Below, piece after piece: positions 55,408 to 64,000 of a stretch of 64,000 nt of DNA (position 1 is the stretch's first letter; each line of letters starts with the position of its first letter). The translations under genes and the position numbers were made by a program. The stretch is from Aeoliella mucimassa. GTDB lineage: Bacteria > Planctomycetota > Planctomycetia > Pirellulales > Lacipirellulaceae. The stretch lies in NCBI RefSeq assembly GCF_007748035.1, contig NZ_CP036278.1:1488001-1552000 (forward strand), in the 5' to 3' direction. The notes under the pieces were generated by a model. That model was not told where the DNA came from and searched no databases. It was given only the letters and a program-made list of their open reading frames with translations.

Positions 55408-56517
55408 TCAATCGAACACGATGGCGACTCGCCCGAGGCCGTTTTGTTCGGCGGCGGCGATCGCCTGGTCGATATCTTCGAGCTTGAACTGGCGGCTCGT
55501 CAGTTCGTCGAATGGAAAGCGGTCGATCGTTTGCGACACAAAGTCGACCGCTTGCTGCAGATGGCGGAAGTCGTAGTTGTGCACCCCCCGAATGGTGAGC
55601 AGGTTCCACAGGATGGTCGACAGGTCGAGCGAGGTGGTTGCTTCGGGGAACGAGCAGCCGAGTTCAACGAACCGCCCCCCTTTGCGGAGCGAAGCGAGCC
55701 CCGCCGGTACGACCGCTGGCACGCCGGCGACTTCCATCGCGCAGTCGACGCCGAACCCGCCGGTTAGCTCGCGAACCCAGTTGGCGATTTGCTCGTCGGT
55801 GAGCGAGGCGACGTTAATGCAGTCGGTCGCTCCGAACCGGCGGACGAACTCCAGTCGCTCGGAATGGATGTCGGTCACGATGATCCGCTCGGCGCCGGCA
55901 AAGCTGGCCATCGCTGCAGCGTAACAACCGAGACCACCCGCACCTTGAATCAGCACATGCTCGCCAGGCTTCAGCTCCGCAGCGTCCCAGCCGGCCACGA
56001 CGGTCGCCGCAGCACAGTTGAGCGGCGCGGCCACGGTGTCGGGAATGTTGTCGGGCAGCTTCAGCAGGCTGGTGCCGGCCGAGATGTGACAGTACTCCGC
56101 AAAGCCACCTTGCAGGTGCGGCGGCTGGTCGCAGGCGTCGTGCCCGTACTTTTGCAGCTCCAGGCACTTCATCGGCAACTGGTGCTCACGGCAGTAGTAG
56201 CACTCGCCGCACGAGCTGTGCAAGGTCCAGGTCACTCGGTCGCCAGGGGCGAGCGGCTGACCAGCCGAGTCGTGGGTAACGTCCTCGGCCAGAGCGGCGA
56301 TTTCGCCCACGATTTCGTGGCCCAAAATCGCCGGCGTAGGGCCGGGCCGGCGCCCGCGCCAGGTGTGTAGATCGGAGCGACAAATAGTGCAGCAAGTAAC
56401 ACGAACCAATGCCCCGCCGGTGACCGGCGGAAGAAGTGGATATGCTTTGATTTCGAGCTCGCGACCCGGAGCGGTCATCACGGCCGCGCGGACGGTAGTT
56501 GGCAAACTAGCGATCAA
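55408..56517 (-). CDS. Zinc-binding alcohol dehydrogenase
   Basis: About 369 residues. Medium-chain dehydrogenase motifs: CCTICRSDLHTWRG (catalytic Zn), GHEIVGEIAALAEDV, CGECYYCREHQLPMKCLEL (structural Zn Cys set), AAATVVAGWDAAELKPGEHV and IQGAGGLGCYAAAMASFAGA, the NAD-binding loop. The start is uncertain: TTG at 56517 has GAGGG six bases upstream and overlaps the stop of the preceding HAD gene (TTGA); an ATG at 56478 and a TTG at 56523 are alternatives. Coupling to a phosphonatase-like HAD suggests that the alcohol or aldehyde belongs to an organophosphonate pathway; this is inference. Confidence 0.88.
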   Translation of the reverse strand: MIASLPTTVRAAVMTAPGRELEIKAYPLLPPVTGGALVRVTCCTICRSDLHTWRGRRPGPTPAILGHEIVGEIAALAEDVTHDSAGQPLAPGDRVTWTLHSSCGECYYCREHQLPMKCLELQKYGHDACDQPPHLQGGFAEYCHISAGTSLLKLPDNIPDTVAAPLNCAAATVVAGWDAAELKPGEHVLIQGAGGLGCYAAAMASFAGAERIIVTDIHSERLEFVRRFGATDCINVASLTDEQIANWVRELTGGFGVDCAMEVAGVPAVVPAGLASLRKGGRFVELGCSFPEATTSLDLSTILWNLLTIRGVHNYDFRHLQQAVDFVSQTIDRFPFDELTSRQFKLEDIDQAIAAAEQNGLGRVAIVFD

Positions 56518-57248
56518 ACCCAACCCTCGCTTTCGAACAACTGTGGCAACATCGCAACACTAGGAAGGAGATGCGTATGACGATGAACTCCCAGCGTGAC
56601 CGCATCGAGCGGTCCGGAGAGCACGCCGATTACCGCGCGGCAACCGGCGTTGGTGCCTTCCATCATGTCGGCGGGCTGATCGCCTACCTTCACAACGTCG
56701 TGCACACTGGTAATGCCAAGCTGTTCCATGGCTCGAAAAATCATGTACGGCGTAGGACGCCCACGCTCGCCGGGGATGTCCTGTACGTCGAGGGCAACAT
56801 CGACCAGACCGTCGCGAAGCCACCCGAGCCGGTGCATGATGGCTTCGTTAATTTGTTTGTGAAATCCAGTATCGGTGGCCACTTTGATATCGTGGTCGTG
56901 GAGCCAGCGAAACGTGTCGCTCGCTCCGGGGACTTCCTGAATATCGTTGCTGTAAAGTTCGAGCATGTATCGCTCGTACAGGTGAAACGCTTCTTCGGCC
57001 AGCGCCGCATCGGCATCGGAGACCTGCAGGGTGCCAAGCTGCTCGAGCGAGGCAATGTCGCCCCGCCAGCGGGCGATCAGCATCTTGTAGAGGTCACGCT
57101 TGTTGGTGCCGATGTTCTTGCCGATTTCCTCCAGCGAAACATCGATGCCGACATCGACCGCCGCCCGGTGCAGGCACTTGGCCACGTAATTCTCATCGCG
57201 CACCGTGGTTCCAGCGAGGTCAAACATCACCATGCGAACGGCGGACAC
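56514..57248 (-). CDS. Phosphonatase-like HAD hydrolase
   Basis: 244 residues from the GTG at 57248 (GGAG six bases upstream). MVMFDLAGTTVRDENYV holds the HAD nucleophile Asp and following acid site residues, with Ala in place of the usual second Asp. GTNKRDLYKMLIARWRGD occupies the cap region. ATDTGFHKQINEAIMHRLGW is motif II, and ERGRPTPYMIFRAM with VVKVGDQPADMMEG covers motifs III/IV. This is the PhnX-like subfamily, related to phosphonoacetaldehyde hydrolase. The Lys that forms the Schiff base in true PhnX is not evident, so the substrate may differ. It overlaps the alcohol dehydrogenase start. Confidence 0.85.
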   Translation of the reverse strand: MSAVRMVMFDLAGTTVRDENYVAKCLHRAAVDVGIDVSLEEIGKNIGTNKRDLYKMLIARWRGDIASLEQLGTLQVSDADAALAEEAFHLYERYMLELYSNDIQEVPGASDTFRWLHDHDIKVATDTGFHKQINEAIMHRLGWLRDGLVDVALDVQDIPGERGRPTPYMIFRAMEQLGITSVHDVVKVGDQPADMMEGTNAGCRAVIGVLSGPLDAVTLGVHRHTHLLPSVAMLPQLFESEGWV

Positions 57249-57632
57249 AGGAGACTCCAAGGCAAAAGAAAACAGGTGTGCGTGATTCTTACTCACGTAG
57301 GATACCGACTGGTCGCATCTGGGGGAATGGGGTAAATCGCCGCCGATCCACCGAGAATGCAGGAAACTATCGCGAAGGATTCTGATGCTAATCACAACCA
57401 TGAAGATTCGGTGAAGAGCGGTTTGGTTTCCGGCCGGTTGAAGGAGAAAAGTACCAATTATCTTGTTCGTTTTACTGAAAAGTGCGCAGGGTGCCGGGCA
57501 TCTTCACGCCTTCTTAATGGGGGAGTGTTACATCAGTAGATTCGCGCGTGGGCTGCTCGACGAGTGGAGCACGCCAAGTTCGGCACCAGCTACTGCAAAC
57601 CGCTATACTGCGACTCGCCCGAATCGTGTGTC
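57249..57632. other. Divergent region before the MFS gene
   Basis: 384 bp between the HAD gene and the DUF5690-like gene. The in-frame GTG at 57564 gives a longer MFS protein, but without a good ribosome binding site. No other element was recognised. Confidence 0.4.
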
Positions 57633-59039
57633 GTGACTGTTGATCCCCCTGACTGGGAGTGGAACTTGGACAATCCGTATGCTGCATCCGAGGCTGTCGA
57701 CGCGTCTGACGCAGGTGCTACGGGTATGTCGAAATGGTTGTCGGGGTTGCCGTCGCCGGTGTTCTCGGCCTACTGCATCGTGGCCGCGTTCACGACGTAT
57801 TTCTGCATGTACGCGTTTCGCAAGCCGTTTACGGCCGGCGAATTCGAAGAGCCGCTGAGTCTTGAATACTACGGCGTCGCTTACAAAACGGTTCTCGTCG
57901 CCGCTCAGGTGTCGGGTTATACGATCTCGAAGTTCGTCGGCATCAAGGTGATATCCGAGATGCCGCCGGGCCGGCGGGCGGTGTTCATCCTCGGCTTGAT
58001 CGGCGTGGCCGAGCTCGCTTTGCTACTGTTCGGCATGACTCCGGTTCCCTGGAACTTCGTGTTCCTGTTCCTCAATGGCTTGCCGCTCGGCATGGTGTTC
58101 GGACTGGTGCTCTCCTTCTTGGAAGGTCGCCAGGTAACCGAAGCGTTGAGTGCTGGCTTGTGTGCCAGCTTTATTCTGGCCTCCGGCGTCGTGAAGTCGG
58201 TCGGGCGAATGCTGATCGTCGATTTCGGCGTTTCCGAGTATTGGATGCCTGCTTTGACTGGCTTGTTGTTTGTACCGCCGCTGTTCTTGGGCGTATGGAT
58301 GCTGAGCCGTATCCCCGCTCCGAATCAGAACGATGTGAGCGAACGATCGGAGCGGCAACCTATGACTGGTAAAGACCGCATCGATCTGTTCCTGCGACAC
58401 GCTTTCGGGCTGAGTGCGATTGTCGTTGTCTATTCGTTGTTAACTGTGATTCGCAGCTTCCGCGACGACTTTGCCGTGGAACTATGGTCCGAACTCGGCA
58501 CCGAGGGCGAGCCAAGCATCTTTGCTCGCTCGGAGTTGTTGGTGATGTTTGGAGTGATCTTCATTAACGGCAGCGCCGTGTTCATTCGTAACAACCGCAC
58601 CGCGTTACTCGGATCGTATTCATTGATCTGCGGAGGCTTCGTGCTGGTGCTGGCCAGTCTTGCGGGGCACTCGGCCGGGGTGCTCGACCCGTTCACTTTT
58701 ATGGTGTTGTTGGGGCTGGGGGCCTACGTTCCTTACGTGGCAATCCATACCACGGTGTTCGAGCGATTGCTCGCTGCGTTTCACGAACGCGGCAACATTG
58801 GTTACCTGATGTACCTGGCCGACGCGACCGGCTACCTGGTCTACGTCGGTGTGATGATTTTGAAGAACTACCTACCCAAAGGCATCAATTTTCTGCCTTT
58901 GTTCGTGAATACCACGTTTTGGATGAGTTGCGTATCGCTCGGATTAGGAGCGATGCTTCTAGTGCATTACGGTCGGCGCATTCCCCGCGATCAAAGCCCC
59001 GTACCGATCGCCGATGAACCTTTGCCCGAAACGGTTTGA
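57633..59039 (+). CDS. MFS-like transporter, DUF5690 type
   Basis: About 468 residues (GTG 57633) with about twelve membrane segments. The N-terminus contains NPYAASEA, often seen at the start of planctomycete membrane proteins, and the first segment YCIVAAFTTYFCMYAFRKPF is typical of DUF5690, an MFS-like family. SKFVGIKVISEM and LPLGMVFGLVLSFLEGRQVT are later conserved parts. Alternative starts are the GTG at 57564 and the ATG at 57726. DUF5690 genes are often found beside phosphonatase-like genes, which fits the divergent neighbour. It may import a phosphonate or related solute. Substrate unknown. Confidence 0.82.
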   Translation: MTVDPPDWEWNLDNPYAASEAVDASDAGATGMSKWLSGLPSPVFSAYCIVAAFTTYFCMYAFRKPFTAGEFEEPLSLEYYGVAYKTVLVAAQVSGYTISKFVGIKVISEMPPGRRAVFILGLIGVAELALLLFGMTPVPWNFVFLFLNGLPLGMVFGLVLSFLEGRQVTEALSAGLCASFILASGVVKSVGRMLIVDFGVSEYWMPALTGLLFVPPLFLGVWMLSRIPAPNQNDVSERSERQPMTGKDRIDLFLRHAFGLSAIVVVYSLLTVIRSFRDDFAVELWSELGTEGEPSIFARSELLVMFGVIFINGSAVFIRNNRTALLGSYSLICGGFVLVLASLAGHSAGVLDPFTFMVLLGLGAYVPYVAIHTTVFERLLAAFHERGNIGYLMYLADATGYLVYVGVMILKNYLPKGINFLPLFVNTTFWMSCVSLGLGAMLLVHYGRRIPRDQSPVPIADEPLPETV

Positions 59040-59129
59040 TTGCCCATCATCCAAAGCAAGCTGGCGAAAACGTCAGCGGTTCAGCCTCCCTCCCCACCGA
59101 CCCACCTACTGCATTCAAGGCGAACTTCT

Positions 59130-61703
59130 ATGAAACCACGTTTGATCACCCTCTCAGTAGCCATCGTCTGTCTATGGCTTAGTGCTGCACTTCAGGCGGC
59201 AGAGCTAGTAAAGTTAAACGAACAAAACTGGGACGCGACGGTTCCGGCTGGTAAGGAAGTCGATGCCATCTACGGCGATCGTGCACTTGTGAGCGACCGA
59301 GTGGTCGCCATCGTGGCCGACGCAAAGAAGTCGCGGAACGCCAACCTGACGATCCGAGGCGTGGCGGGGACGGTAATCGACTTCACCGAACGGGGCGATC
59401 AGAACGATCAGCTTAGCTGCTTCTATCCTCATGCGGGATCCTACGACATCACCGGCCCGGTCGAATGGCCTGCCGACCTGCCCGCGACCGAAGGCTCGGC
59501 CAAAGTGGCTTACCAATTGACTCCCCCCGAGGATGCCACAGCGACGATGTCGCCCTGCACGCTGGTCGTTGGCTACGAACTCGAAGAAGGCAAGAACTAT
59601 CTCACCATCCGTTCGCTGATTACCAATCCCACCGACGAGACCGTCTCGTTCCAATTGGCCGACGGCATCCGGGCCGATGGTGACTTCAAGTTTGGTGTCC
59701 ACCAACCGCTGAACGTCTGGTGGTGTCAGGATGAGTACTGGCAGCAAGCCTACGGCGTGATTCCAGTCGATAGCGTCTGGAAGATGGCCGACAAGAAAAC
59801 CACTAAGCGGAAGCCACGGCTCATTCAGTATCGCAGCGATTCGAACAAAGCTATGGAAATCGCCGCTGGTAAGAGCGTGGTGCTCGAGCGTCGGCTCTAT
59901 GCAGCGCCCGACACCATGGCCCTATTGGCCAAGATTGCCGCCGATCAAGGCCAACCGACCGCGACGGTCACGGTGAAAGTGACCGACCCCGATGGCCCCG
60001 TGGCTGGCGCCACGGTCAAAGCGATTGTCGATAGCAAAGTGGTCGCGACGGCCAAGACCGACGATACCGGCTCGCTGGTGGCCAAGGTGCCGGTGGGTAG
60101 CTACCGCTGGGTGATCGAGTCGCTCGGCCGCAAACAGCAGGATCTGAACACCGATCTCGAAGCAGACGGGGAAGTGACGATCGAATCGAAGCTGTCGCAA
60201 CTTGGCCACGTAGCTGGCTCGGTGACCGACGGCGAAGGACAGGCGATTCCCTGTCGCGTGGCGTTGTACGGTCTCAACGTCGAGGATCCCAATTTCGGTC
60301 CCGATAGCGCGGTGCATGGTGTTCGCAATCTCTGGCACACCGCCGACGGAACGTTCGACGTGGCCGTGTTGCCGGGTGAGTATCGCCTGGTGCTTAGCTA
60401 TGGCCCCGAGTACGACGCAGTGATCAAGAACATCGAAGTCGCAGCGGGCGAGGCCACCGAGGTTGCTGAGCAACTGGTGCATTCGGTCGACACCACCGGT
60501 TGGCTCAGCTCGGAACTGCACAGCCATTCGTCCCCCTCGGGCGACAACACCGCCAGCCAGCGCGGGCGGGTGCTAAACCTGCTGGTTGATCAGTTGGAGT
60601 TCATTCCCTGCACCGAGCATCAACGCGTTTCGACTTATGTTGCTCACCTCGAGCACTTCAACGCCATGCAGCGGGTGCTGACCTGCAGCGGGATTGAGAT
60701 GACCGGCTCACCGCTTCCGATTAACCACCAAAATGCATTCCCGTTGGTCGAGCGTCCACGCACCCAAAACGGCGGTGGCCCGACTCGTCACGTGAATCCC
60801 GAAGTGCAAATCGAGCGATTGGCCATGTGGGACTCGCAGAGCGACAAAGTGGTGCAGATCAATCACCCTAACATCGGCCAGATGGTCGGCGACAAGAATC
60901 TCGATGGCACGCCCGACGAAGGCTTCCGCAAGATGTTTGGCTTTGCCGACGTGATCGAAGTACATCCGATGGGAGCCATCTTCGAACCACTAACTGTCGG
61001 CGACGATGGCAAAGCTGGCCGTGGTAACACGGTGAAAAACTGGTTGCAGCTGATGAACCTCGGTTACCGTATTCCCGGCGTGGTGAACACCGATGCTCAC
61101 TACAACTACTACGGCAGTGGCTGGCGACGCAACTATGTCCGTTCGACTACCGACAATCCGGCCGAGGCCGACTTGATGGAAGTGTGCCATGCCCTCGAGA
61201 AGGGCCAGGTTGTGATGACGAATGGTCCCTTCATGGAAGTCACGGCGACTTCAGGCGACTCGACCGTTGGCCCGGGCGAAGATCTGCTGGCCAGCGATGG
61301 AGAGCCAGTGCTCCACATCAAAGTGCAGTGCGCGAACTGGTTGGATGTGAACCGCATTCAAATCGTGGTGAATGGCCAGTTGGTACCGGAGTTCAACTTC
61401 ACACGGGCCGACAATGCCGAAGGCTTTGGCAACGAGACCGTGAAGTACGAAAGCGACCTGAAGCTTCCGCTTTCGGAAGATGCTCATGTGGTGGTGGTTG
61501 CCGCTGCCGAAGGGCGTCAGCTCGGCTGGGTCTACGGTCCCAAGCAAGGCAAGACCATGCCGATTGCGATCAGCAACCCGATCTTCGTCGACATCGAAGG
61601 CGATGGATTCAAGCCGAACGGCGATACGCTCGGCATCGCGCTTCCCGTGGAAGCCGATCACCAGCCGACTCACGGCCACGACCATCCCCACCCCCACCAC
61701 TAA
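59130..61703 (+). CDS. Secreted CehA/McbA-type PHP metallohydrolase
   Basis: 857 residues from the ATG at 59130, after AAGGCGA. Signal peptide MKPRLITLSVAIVCLWLSAA to LQAAE. A middle region (about 290-470) has two Ig-like carboxypeptidase-regulatory folds (VTDPDGPVAGATVKAIVDSK, GHVAGSVTDGEGQAIPCRVA). The PHP-like metal site is spread over WLSSELHSHSSPSGDN, EFIPCTEHQRV, QINHPNIGQMVGD and VVNTDAHYNYYGSGW, the pattern of CehA/McbA family hydrolases. The end HGHDHPHPHH is His-rich and may bind metal. Family members cleave carbamate or phosphoester bonds; substrate unknown. It follows the transporter by 90 bp and precedes an LTD-phosphoesterase gene by 24 bp. Confidence 0.87.
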   Translation: MKPRLITLSVAIVCLWLSAALQAAELVKLNEQNWDATVPAGKEVDAIYGDRALVSDRVVAIVADAKKSRNANLTIRGVAGTVIDFTERGDQNDQLSCFYPHAGSYDITGPVEWPADLPATEGSAKVAYQLTPPEDATATMSPCTLVVGYELEEGKNYLTIRSLITNPTDETVSFQLADGIRADGDFKFGVHQPLNVWWCQDEYWQQAYGVIPVDSVWKMADKKTTKRKPRLIQYRSDSNKAMEIAAGKSVVLERRLYAAPDTMALLAKIAADQGQPTATVTVKVTDPDGPVAGATVKAIVDSKVVATAKTDDTGSLVAKVPVGSYRWVIESLGRKQQDLNTDLEADGEVTIESKLSQLGHVAGSVTDGEGQAIPCRVALYGLNVEDPNFGPDSAVHGVRNLWHTADGTFDVAVLPGEYRLVLSYGPEYDAVIKNIEVAAGEATEVAEQLVHSVDTTGWLSSELHSHSSPSGDNTASQRGRVLNLLVDQLEFIPCTEHQRVSTYVAHLEHFNAMQRVLTCSGIEMTGSPLPINHQNAFPLVERPRTQNGGGPTRHVNPEVQIERLAMWDSQSDKVVQINHPNIGQMVGDKNLDGTPDEGFRKMFGFADVIEVHPMGAIFEPLTVGDDGKAGRGNTVKNWLQLMNLGYRIPGVVNTDAHYNYYGSGWRRNYVRSTTDNPAEADLMEVCHALEKGQVVMTNGPFMEVTATSGDSTVGPGEDLLASDGEPVLHIKVQCANWLDVNRIQIVVNGQLVPEFNFTRADNAEGFGNETVKYESDLKLPLSEDAHVVVVAAAEGRQLGWVYGPKQGKTMPIAISNPIFVDIEGDGFKPNGDTLGIALPVEADHQPTHGHDHPHPHH

Positions 61704-61727
61704 GAGTTCCCAGAGAAGAGACACCCT

Positions 61728-63689
61728 ATGCGGCTGGAGAGAGTTTGTGTGAAGAGTTGCTCCCACTGGCAACTCGTGAGTGGGAGCATGGCAGCCATCG
61801 CTGCGTTACTATGTTTGCTTGGCCATACTGCCTTAGGGGATATCGTGATCTCGGAGATCATGTATAACCCCGATGGTAGCGATCGCGATAATACCGCTGG
61901 ATTCAATCGCGAGTGGGTCGAGGTGTACAACAGCGGATCCCAAGCGGTGAACCTCGGTGGTTGGCAGTTTGCCGATCTGTACGACAACGACTACGCCAGC
62001 CTGGTGCCGGAAAACACGATTCTACAGCCTGGCAGCGCACTGGTGCTGGTGGGCGACGCGGCGACGTTCGATGCCCAATGGGGCACGGGATTGCCGAGGG
62101 TGGAGCTGAGCAATTTTCCGTCGCTCAGTAACACGCCGACCAACGGCAACGAACGACTCGCGTTCTACAACCCGGTAACGAACCAGGGCGACACGGTTAC
62201 CTACGACGATACCAACGGTTGGCCGACCGACAGCCCCGATGGGTCGAGCATCATGCTGCAACCCGAGTACCTGCATCCCGCGCACAACAACGCGGGCGGC
62301 GCCTGGTTGCCTTCGATGTGGGGCGTATACGGTGCCGAGTATCGTACCTCGCCCGAAGGGACCCAAGATCGGGCCTCGCCGGGCTTCGTCGATCGGGTAC
62401 CTCAAACAGCGTTCGAGCCCTCGCCCGACGCAGCCTGGTCGATGGTGGTGATGCCCGACTCGCAGAACTACGTGAAGAACTCGGCCGACGTGCACATCTT
62501 GCGAGAGATGAACGAGTGGATTCGCGACCAGCGCGATGCGTTCAACATCCAGCTGGTGATGCACGAAGGGGACATTGTCAACAATAACAACACCAGCACG
62601 CCGACCAGCGGCAACCAAACCGGCGATCAGCAATGGCAAAACGCCAAGGCCGCGATGAGCGTGCTCGACGGAGTGGTGCCTTACGTCTTCTCGCCAGGAA
62701 ATCACGATTACGGAACCACCAGCGCCCAAACCCGCGAGACACAGTTTAACGACTACTTTAGGGAGACCGATAATCCGCTGGTCGACCCCGCTCAGGGGGG
62801 CATCCTGGTCGACACCCTGATACCGGGGCAACTCGACAGCGCGTATTTTGAGTTCACCGCGCCGGATGGTCGTGAGATGCTAATTCTCACGCTCGAGTGG
62901 GGACCTCGTCAGTACGTAGTGAATGCAGCGAACCGGGTGATGTCGGATCCCAAGTACGCGGATCATACTGCGATTATGATGACGCATGCCTACATGTATC
63001 ACGACGAGACTCGCTACGATTGGAGCCGTAATCAGGACTCCGATCCTAACAACAACCAGGGCGGCAATCCTTACTCGTACGGCACGGCCAACGACACGAA
63101 CGATGGCCAGGATCTGTGGGAAGAGCTGGTGAGTCAGCACGATCAGTTCGAGATGGTGCTCAGCGGGCATGTGGGTGGCGACGGTGTTGGGTACCAGGTC
63201 GATCCCGGCAGCGACGGCCAACTCGTGCATCAGATGCTGTTCAACTCGCAATTCGAAACCAATGCAGGCAACGGTTGGATTCGGATGGTTGAGTTCCTCG
63301 ACGACGGTAAGACCGTACGCATTCGCACTTACTCTCCGCTGCACGACTTGCAAAAGACCGACTCGGCCAATTCGTTTACGTTCGAAATCACTCCGCTCCC
63401 CACGATCTTGTCGGGCGACTTTAACGACGATGGTATCGTCGACCTGGCCGACTACACGCTCTGGCGCGACAGTCTCGGTGCCCCGGCCGGCACGTTGCTG
63501 AACGATCGCTCCGGCGAGGTAATCGGCACCGCACAGTACCAGCTGTGGAAGGACAATTTCGGCCGCACCTCGGCCGACCACGTGCAATCGGGCGCTACGC
63601 AGGTTCCGGAGCCGGCTTCGCTGGTCTGGTATGTCGTGCTGATTTCAGCAACCGTAGCTGGCCGATTCGCCCGCCGAGGCGATCACTGA
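61728..63689 (+). CDS. Lamin-tail-domain metallophosphoesterase with dockerin-like region and PEP-CTERM
   Basis: 653 residues. Signal peptide region MAAIAALLCLLGHTALG, a lamin-tail-like beta domain (about 38-195: IVISEIMYNPDGSDRDNTAG, EWVEVYNSGSQAVNLGGWQF), then a calcineurin-like phosphoesterase (about 235-550: MVVMPDSQNYVKNSADVH, MHEGDIVNNNN, FSPGNHDYG, MMTHAYMYHDE, LSGHVGGDG), giving the expected Asp/Asn/His metal ligands. Dockerin-like loops (GDFNDDGIVDLADYTLWRD) precede VPEPASLVWYVVLISATVAG and an RRGDH end. Likely extracellular or surface phosphatase. AGAAGAGACACC precedes the ATG; cotranscription with the PHP gene is likely. Confidence 0.9.
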   Translation: MRLERVCVKSCSHWQLVSGSMAAIAALLCLLGHTALGDIVISEIMYNPDGSDRDNTAGFNREWVEVYNSGSQAVNLGGWQFADLYDNDYASLVPENTILQPGSALVLVGDAATFDAQWGTGLPRVELSNFPSLSNTPTNGNERLAFYNPVTNQGDTVTYDDTNGWPTDSPDGSSIMLQPEYLHPAHNNAGGAWLPSMWGVYGAEYRTSPEGTQDRASPGFVDRVPQTAFEPSPDAAWSMVVMPDSQNYVKNSADVHILREMNEWIRDQRDAFNIQLVMHEGDIVNNNNTSTPTSGNQTGDQQWQNAKAAMSVLDGVVPYVFSPGNHDYGTTSAQTRETQFNDYFRETDNPLVDPAQGGILVDTLIPGQLDSAYFEFTAPDGREMLILTLEWGPRQYVVNAANRVMSDPKYADHTAIMMTHAYMYHDETRYDWSRNQDSDPNNNQGGNPYSYGTANDTNDGQDLWEELVSQHDQFEMVLSGHVGGDGVGYQVDPGSDGQLVHQMLFNSQFETNAGNGWIRMVEFLDDGKTVRIRTYSPLHDLQKTDSANSFTFEITPLPTILSGDFNDDGIVDLADYTLWRDSLGAPAGTLLNDRSGEVIGTAQYQLWKDNFGRTSADHVQSGATQVPEPASLVWYVVLISATVAGRFARRGDH

Positions 63690-63903
63690 GTTCAAGCTAT
63701 AGAAGTCGCTAAACCTGCGGCTCCACGCGACACTTTCCCCTCCTGATTGTTTTTACAGGAGGACAACGGGCGCTGTTGCGGGTAAACTATTTTTAGAAAT
63801 ACACGGCGGCGTGTAGGTGAGCATTCGATGCTTCGCTGCTCGCGGAAGCTGGCCGGAACTCCGGGCGCTTCGCTTTTCAATAGCTTGGAAGATGGTTGAA
63901 ACA
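63690..63903. other. Intergenic stretch with a hairpin
   Basis: Contains a 7-bp stem CCTCCTG/CAGGAGG (63739-63745 with 63756-63762) whose loop holds TTTTTA. It could terminate the preceding gene weakly. No gene is seen. Confidence 0.35.
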
Positions 63904-64000
63904 ATGCGCAAGGCTCTGCAAGTTGGTTTACTGGTACTCATGGTCGCAACGATGCGATCGGCCTCGGCGGCCCCGGCCGGCGACACTCCCCACGCGAGTC
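63904..64000 (+). CDS. Secreted protein, start only (runs out of window)
   Basis: The last 97 bases open with ATG and encode MRKALQVGLLVLMVATMRSA then SAAPAGDTPHAS, a clear signal peptide with an ASA-type cleavage site. The frame is open to the edge. The mature protein is not visible, so no family can be given. Confidence 0.6.
   Translation, partial: MRKALQVGLLVLMVATMRSASAAPAGDTPHAS

Overview
The window looks like a chromosome segment of a planctomycete, most likely Pirellulales (Lacipirellulaceae-like). No rRNA or marker gene is present, so this rests on family content: many PEP-CTERM/dockerin/LamG surface proteins, a DUF1559 pilin-like protein, an ECF sigma factor coupled to a FecR-LamG protein, a PEP-CTERM sulfatase, a DUF1592/DUF1552 pair, DUF1080, Tat-exported Gfo/Idh/MocA, and frequent GTG/TTG starts. 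No tRNA, rRNA, CRISPR array, transposase or prophage gene was found.

Layout. 0-5.3 kb: minus-strand tandem array of six related PEP-CTERM-like genes (the first is cut by the window edge). They fall into three pairs. Five have their own intrinsic terminator, and all six have a shared leader motif TTYGATAAWT 230-340 bp upstream. 5.9-11.2 kb: small lipoproteins, a 550-bp dispersed repeat, then ECF sigma / FecR-LamG / DUF1559 / lipoprotein. 11.5-18.6 kb: LamG surface proteins, including a 1420-codon frame that joins three complete signal peptide-LamG-dockerin-PEP-CTERM units without a stop, then a secreted sulfatase. 18.8-31.9 kb: carbohydrate catabolism (two Gfo/Idh/MocA oxidoreductases, HEAT-repeat protein, DUF4432 mutarotase-like protein, cupin, TIM-barrel isomerase, DUF1080) and a DUF1592/DUF1552 pair.

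32.2-41.4 kb: a signalling locus. It encodes a Ser/Thr kinase fused to a tubulin/FtsZ-like domain, an FHA protein with a degenerate EAL-like domain, a REC-degenerate GGDEF-CBS-like protein, an AAA+ ATPase with a winged-helix-like region, a CsrA-REC fusion, and the remains of a CheB/CheR/PAS/REC hybrid. 41.8-53.2 kb: two converging operons that look like a lipid or isoprenoid pathway: GNAT, AMP-ligase, UbiA-like protein and a PEP-synthase/rifampicin-phosphotransferase-like enzyme on plus; HMG-CoA reductase, a BtaA-like DUF3419 protein and a phytol/dolichol-kinase-like membrane protein on minus. A lone PEP-CTERM gene sits between them. 53.5-64 kb: a CE1-like esterase, the second copy of the repeat, a phosphonatase-like HAD plus zinc alcohol dehydrogenase divergent from a DUF5690-like transporter, a CehA/McbA-type PHP hydrolase, an LTD-metallophosphoesterase-PEP-CTERM protein, and the start of one more secreted protein.

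The best candidates for something undescribed are the kinase-tubulin/FHA-EAL/CsrA-REC signalling locus, the HMGR-BtaA-UbiA-RPH cluster, the triple PEP-CTERM frame and the palindrome-rich repeat. Family assignments were made by reading translated sequence. No database search was run.
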